A DNA stretch of 5,993 nt from JBCCZC01 sp039188505 (GTDB lineage Bacteria; Pseudomonadota; Gammaproteobacteria; Xanthomonadales; SZUA-38). Shown here in pieces: positions 5,239 through 5,993 of this stretch. Made by a program: the position numbers and the translations under genes. A model generated the notes under the pieces. The model did no database searches. It saw only the letters and a list, made by a program, of their open reading frames with translations, and was not told the DNA's origin. Position 1 is the stretch's first letter; each line of letters starts with the position of its first letter. The stretch lies in contig JBCCZC010000372.1 in the NCBI GenBank assembly GCA_039188505.1, forward strand, positions 1-5,993. Reading direction: 5' to 3'.

Positions 5239-5993
5239 ATGAAAAGCGGAAGATCCCGACCAGGAATCGCGTGGCCGCCGCTCCTGCTTGCCCTGCTTGC
5301 GTCCTGCTGGGCGGCCCTTGCGCGAGGCGTCTGCCTCGACCCGCCCGGCATCCACGCCCCGCGGCTCGACGAACGGGTCGAGACGCCAAAAGCGTGCACT
5401 GTCGATTCTGATTGCGTGGTTCTCGGCTGCTGGGCGGCCTACAACGCGCGGGCGGCGCGGTATGCCGAAGACAATCCGGGCCAATGGACCGTCGTCAACT
5501 GCTCCCGGACGGTCGTGGACGACCAGGGACAGTGCCTGCTGTCCGCGAGATGTGCGAACCGGCGCTGCGAGATGGCCGACGGCCCCAGCGCTCGTTTCGA
5601 CGTATCCGACCCGGCAGGCTCTTATCTTGCGGATCCCGAACGCCCGATCCGTTCGATCGTTGACAGGAGTGCGCAGGCGGATGAGTTTGCCAAATGTGCG
5701 GCGGCCATCGGGGCAGCGAGTCGGCTGGTCGAAGCGGATCCCACGATTGCCGGCTTGGACGACGCCCGGGCGCTCAACAGGCTCCTTCAGGAGACAATGG
5801 CGTCAGGGTACACGGCCTTGCGGGGTAAGGGGGGCGGCGAGGTTCTCGGTGATGATGAACGGCAGGGACGCAGGGACAACGATTCCCGGGAGGTGGCGCA
5901 AGAGGCTCTGGCGGCGAAGCTGGAGCGCCATCGAAACTTCCTGGAAGCCGACCTCGAGCGTCATCCTGCACGCACGCACGCCCGACTTCGGGC
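5239..5993 (+). CDS. Exported cysteine-rich hypothetical protein (runs off the right edge)
   Basis: The frame is open from ATG 5239 to the window end: 251 codons without a stop, so the gene is incomplete. The N-terminus MKSGRSRPGIAWPPLLLALL has a basic n-region and a hydrophobic core. LASC (20-23) fits a lipobox, while ALA (26-28) fits signal peptidase I, so it is either a lipoprotein or a periplasmic protein. The first mature domain has cysteines at 32, 53, 59, 64, 88, 99, 105 and 110. The spacing C-x5-C-x4-C occurs twice (53/59/64 and 99/105/110), suggesting several disulphides. A CT-VDSDC-type motif with Cys-Val-Val and a later CANRRC ending is seen in many uncharacterised secreted bacterial proteins. 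From about 145 the protein is helical and charged with one Cys (153), and may be a second domain. GGGGA 7 nt upstream supports the start. I do not recognise a function. Confidence 0.78.
   Translation, partial: MKSGRSRPGIAWPPLLLALLASCWAALARGVCLDPPGIHAPRLDERVETPKACTVDSDCVVLGCWAAYNARAARYAEDNPGQWTVVNCSRTVVDDQGQCLLSARCANRRCEMADGPSARFDVSDPAGSYLADPERPIRSIVDRSAQADEFAKCAAAIGAASRLVEADPTIAGLDDARALNRLLQETMASGYTALRGKGGGEVLGDDERQGRRDNDSREVAQEALAAKLERHRNFLEADLERHPARTHARLR

Noticed and set aside
5003..5242. 79-codon plus-strand ORF overlapping the exported-protein start by ATGA
   Set aside because: Its third positions lack the GC bias of real genes here, the product has no motif, and it overlaps the front of the lyase-like gene. 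Weakly tempting because of the ATGA overlap.
5020..5484. 155-residue N-terminal extension of the PLP enzyme
   Set aside because: Homology starts at DNPWRGHG just after the Met at 5019; the extension has no domain and is antiphase to the exported-protein gene.

Overview
The window is GC-rich bacterial DNA. An outer-membrane-type lipoprotein signal, a LysR regulator that resembles proteobacterial members and the overall base composition point to a Proteobacterium, probably a gamma- or alphaproteobacterium. No gene here fixes the genus. All assignments come from reading the sequence and from remembered family features; no database search was run.

Layout. Bases 1-324 hold a tandem array of a 143-bp non-coding unit: one full copy that may continue leftward out of the window, one nearly full copy, and a 40-bp fragment. 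Each full unit can fold into hairpins. Bases 325-415 show nothing recognisable. They are followed by a doubtful 38-codon ORF with strongly coding-like third positions (416-532).

From 546 to 2914, on the minus strand, three genes lie head to tail with 34-bp gaps. In transcription order they are a four-helix membrane protein resembling DUF6326, a small lipoprotein with a hydrophobic C-terminus, and a 500-aa ABC-F ATPase. The ABC-F protein lacks the Arm insertion of EttA-like factors and has a long interdomain linker, which is the architecture of ribosome-protection (antibiotic resistance) ABC-F proteins. A LysR-type regulator (3012-3923, plus) diverges from this operon across a 97-bp, locally AT-rich region with several short palindromes. 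This is the classical arrangement for a LysR protein that controls its neighbour.

The LysR gene converges, with only 7 bp between stop codons, on a PLP enzyme of the diaminopropionate ammonia-lyase family (3931-5019, minus). That enzyme keeps the Schiff-base lysine but has Ala where the E. coli enzyme has its second catalytic residue, Asp120. A 219-bp gap with one strong hairpin separates it from a divergent gene for an exported cysteine-rich protein (5239 to the right edge, incomplete).

How they work together. The only functional grouping the sequence supports is LysR plus the divergent three-gene operon, possibly an envelope/translation stress or drug-response module; this is inference. 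The ammonia-lyase and the exported protein look like independent neighbours. I did not find a clearly new defence or mobile system. The points most worth a second look are the structured 143-bp repeat, the ABC-F operon, the altered active site of the lyase-family enzyme, and the duplicated cysteine pattern in the exported protein.
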